NCBI GenBank assembly: GCA_903907885.1
Contig: CAIVPY010000449.1
Span: 1 to 7,606, forward strand
DNA length: 7,606 nucleotides
Direction: 5' to 3'
DNA from: an uncultured Bacteroidota bacterium
GTDB taxonomy: Bacteria; Bacteroidota; Bacteroidia; UKL13-3
Part shown: piece after piece, positions 5,808-7,606 of the stretch
Layout: each line of letters opens with the position of its first letter
Numbering within the stretch: the stretch's first letter is position 1
Position numbers and translations under genes: made by a program
The notes under the pieces: generated by a model
Seen by the model: only the letters and a program-made list of their open reading frames with translations
Databases searched by the model: none
What the model was told of the DNA's origin: nothing

Positions 5808-7606
5808 ATGAATCAAATAGTATTTCAAGGCGAGCACTTAATATGGGGAAATTTAGGCCACACTGCAATAGTTCTATCATTTATCACATCAATTTTATCT
5901 ACTTTGGCATATTTCTTGGCAGAAAAAAAACCTTTAGATAAAAGTTGGGGTCTAATTGCTAAATATACTTTTCAACTCCATAGTATTTCGGTTATTTCTA
6001 TAGTATTCATACTATTTTACATCATACACCAGCATTTGTTTGAATATTATTACGCTTGGCAACATTCATCTAAAGATTTACCAGTCCATTTTATGATTTC
6101 GTGTTTTTGGGAAGGCCAAGAAGGAAGTTTCCTCCTTTGGATTTTTTGGCAAATGGTAATAGGGCAAATATTAATTCGTACAGCCAAGGGTTGGACATAT
6201 TCTGTTATGACACTTGTAATGCTTTCGCAGATTGCACTTACTAGTATGCTTTTGGGTGTAAAAATATTAGGCTACAAATTGGGAAGCAGTCCCTTTGAAT
6301 TGTTAAGAAATATGATGGGTGAAGCACCTATATTTAAACAAGCTGACTATTTATCAAAAATTAAAGATGGAAATGGTTTAAATCCATTGTTACAAAATTA
6401 TTGGATGGTAATCCACCCTCCTACTCTTTTCTTTGGCTTTGCAACTACAGTTGTTCCATTTGCTTATGCAATCGCAGCTTTATGGAGAAAGCAATTTACC
6501 GAATGGTTGAAACCAGCACTGCCATGGGCACTTGTTAGCACCATGGTTTTGGGAACTGGAATTATAATGGGAGGATTTTGGGCTTATGAAAGTTTAAGTT
6601 TTGGAGGATATTGGGCTTGGGATCCTGTTGAAAACGCATCGTTAGTGCCTTGGTTAATATTGATTGCGGGAGTTCACGTTATGATAATTTATAAACACTC
6701 TGGTAATTCTTTAGCAGTGGGTTATATATTAATTATTACTACTTTTCTTATGGTATTGTATGCCACTTTTTTAACACGTTCTGGCATATTAGGCAATTCA
6801 TCTGTTCACTCGTTTACCGACTTAGGTATGAGTGGACAATTGTTGGTTTTCTTATTAATATTCGTAATACTCTCTATTGTTTTGATGGTTATAAGATGGA
6901 AAGAAATACCAAAATCAAGTAAAGATGAAGATATATATACAAGAGAATTTTGGATGTTTATAGGTAGTCTGGTTTTAGTTATATCAGCATTTCAGATTAT
7001 TTTAACAACTTCTATTCCGGTATTTAATAAAATATTTGATGCTAAGTTAGCACCACCTGCTGATATTATTAACCATTACAATAAATGGCAAATGCCTATG
7101 GCTATAATCATAGCCTTGCTAACTGGTGTTGCTAACACTTTAAAGTATAAGAAAAACTCAGGAGAGGGAGTAAAAAAAATACTTATTTATGCTATCATTT
7201 CATTGGTATTGGCTGTAATATTATTTTTTGCTTTCGAATTAACATCTTGGTACTTTATAGGATTATTATTTTCTGCAGTTTATACTCTTGTTGCCAATTT
7301 TATTTTATTAAAACCATTATTAAAAGGCAAAGGAAAATTTGTTGGAGCAGCTATTGCACATATCGGTTTTGGCATATTATTAATGGGTGTTTTAGTATCA
7401 TCGGCAAATAAAAAGGTGATTTCAATAAATGAAACCAAACAAGCTTTAAACAACGAATTTAACACCAAAGAAAATGTAGAAAATGTGTTTTTAGAAAGAG
7501 CCAAAACCATTAAAATGAGCGATTATTTGGTTACTTACCAAAACGATTCTCAAAATTGGGTAAACACCTATTATAAAGTAAACTACAAAAAAATAAATTC
7601 AAAAAA
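5808..7606 (+). CDS. ccmF: Cytochrome c haem lyase subunit CcmF (partial, 3' end outside window)
   Basis: The frame is open from the ATG at 5808 to the window edge (599 codons, no stop). CcmF is the multi-pass inner-membrane protein of System I that attaches haem, delivered by CcmE, to the CxxCH cysteines of apocytochromes c in the periplasm. Seen: the N-terminal block WEGQEGSFLLW (101-111); the haem-handling WWD-type motif GGYWAWDPVENAS (266-278); and LTRSGILGNSSVHSF (322-336). Four histidines fall where CcmF needs them: H203 (VIHPPTLF) and H334 (SVHSF) flanking the WWD region, and H290 and H518 (AHIGFGILL) matching the pair that binds the integral b haem in the Escherichia coli protein. Many hydrophobic helices fill the rest, and from about 532 the protein enters a periplasmic region (VISINETKQ onward). 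CcmF retains H518 and this extra domain, which separates it from CcmC and CcsA. The gene appears to begin its own unit, with no ccmE immediately upstream. The ATG is followed by a typical amphipathic CcmF start (GEHLIWGNLGH). Confidence 0.93.
   Translation, partial: MNQIVFQGEHLIWGNLGHTAIVLSFITSILSTLAYFLAEKKPLDKSWGLIAKYTFQLHSISVISIVFILFYIIHQHLFEYYYAWQHSSKDLPVHFMISCFWEGQEGSFLLWIFWQMVIGQILIRTAKGWTYSVMTLVMLSQIALTSMLLGVKILGYKLGSSPFELLRNMMGEAPIFKQADYLSKIKDGNGLNPLLQNYWMVIHPPTLFFGFATTVVPFAYAIAALWRKQFTEWLKPALPWALVSTMVLGTGIIMGGFWAYESLSFGGYWAWDPVENASLVPWLILIAGVHVMIIYKHSGNSLAVGYILIITTFLMVLYATFLTRSGILGNSSVHSFTDLGMSGQLLVFLLIFVILSIVLMVIRWKEIPKSSKDEDIYTREFWMFIGSLVLVISAFQIILTTSIPVFNKIFDAKLAPPADIINHYNKWQMPMAIIIALLTGVANTLKYKKNSGEGVKKILIYAIISLVLAVILFFAFELTSWYFIGLLFSAVYTLVANFILLKPLLKGKGKFVGAAIAHIGFGILLMGVLVSSANKKVISINETKQALNNEFNTKENVENVFLERAKTIKMSDYLVTYQNDSQNWVNTYYKVNYKKINSK

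Noticed and set aside
7280..7510. 76-codon minus-strand frame inside ccmF
   Set aside because: It is antisense to the ccmF helix carrying the conserved H518 and to the following periplasmic region.
1..7606. Mobile elements, CRISPR arrays, tRNA/rRNA genes, defence modules
   Set aside because: I saw no transposase or integrase, no spaced direct repeats, no tRNA-like cloverleaf and no terminal inverted repeats; the inverted repeats present are terminators.

Overview
The window is AT-rich DNA from a member of the Bacteroidota; I cannot name the genus. The assignment rests on three things. Candidate promoters match the Bacteroidota -7 element TAnnTTTG, with a TTTG-like -33 element in the best case. 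Start codons are preceded by A-rich stretches rather than Shine-Dalgarno sequences. The protein types (HU-CCDC81/SPOR fusion, roughly 960-residue exported M16 peptidase, large CcmF, CopA with a stand-alone NCGGC metal chaperone) are typical of this phylum.

Layout: (1) Positions 1-578, plus strand: the 3' end of a Cu(+)-exporting P-type ATPase (copA), then 15 bases later a small heavy-metal-associated (HMA) copper chaperone. The two probably form a copper-efflux operon. (2) 579-760: a convergent gap with no convincing terminator. (3) 761-1891, minus strand: a membrane protein with an N-terminal HU-CCDC81-like region, one transmembrane helix and a C-terminal SPOR domain, behind a well-formed promoter at 1957-1989. 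(4) 2059-4953, minus strand: a full-length exported M16 zinc metallopeptidase with an active N-half and an inactive C-half, ending at a strong intrinsic terminator (about 2003-2038). (5) 5152-5529, minus strand: a short conserved-looking protein of unknown function with a perfect 16-bp terminator stem. Its start is probably well downstream of the longest possible start. (6) 5808 to the window end, plus strand: the first 599 codons of ccmF, the haem lyase of System I cytochrome c maturation, cut by the window edge.

Apart from the copper pair, the genes look like independent transcription units. Each minus-strand gene has its own spacing, and two of the three have clear terminators. Copper export, cell-envelope proteolysis, septal peptidoglycan binding and cytochrome c assembly are all housekeeping or envelope functions. 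I see no mobile element, CRISPR array, RNA gene, defence module or evident novel multi-gene system. The least understood items are the HU-CCDC81/SPOR protein and the small protein at 5152-5529.
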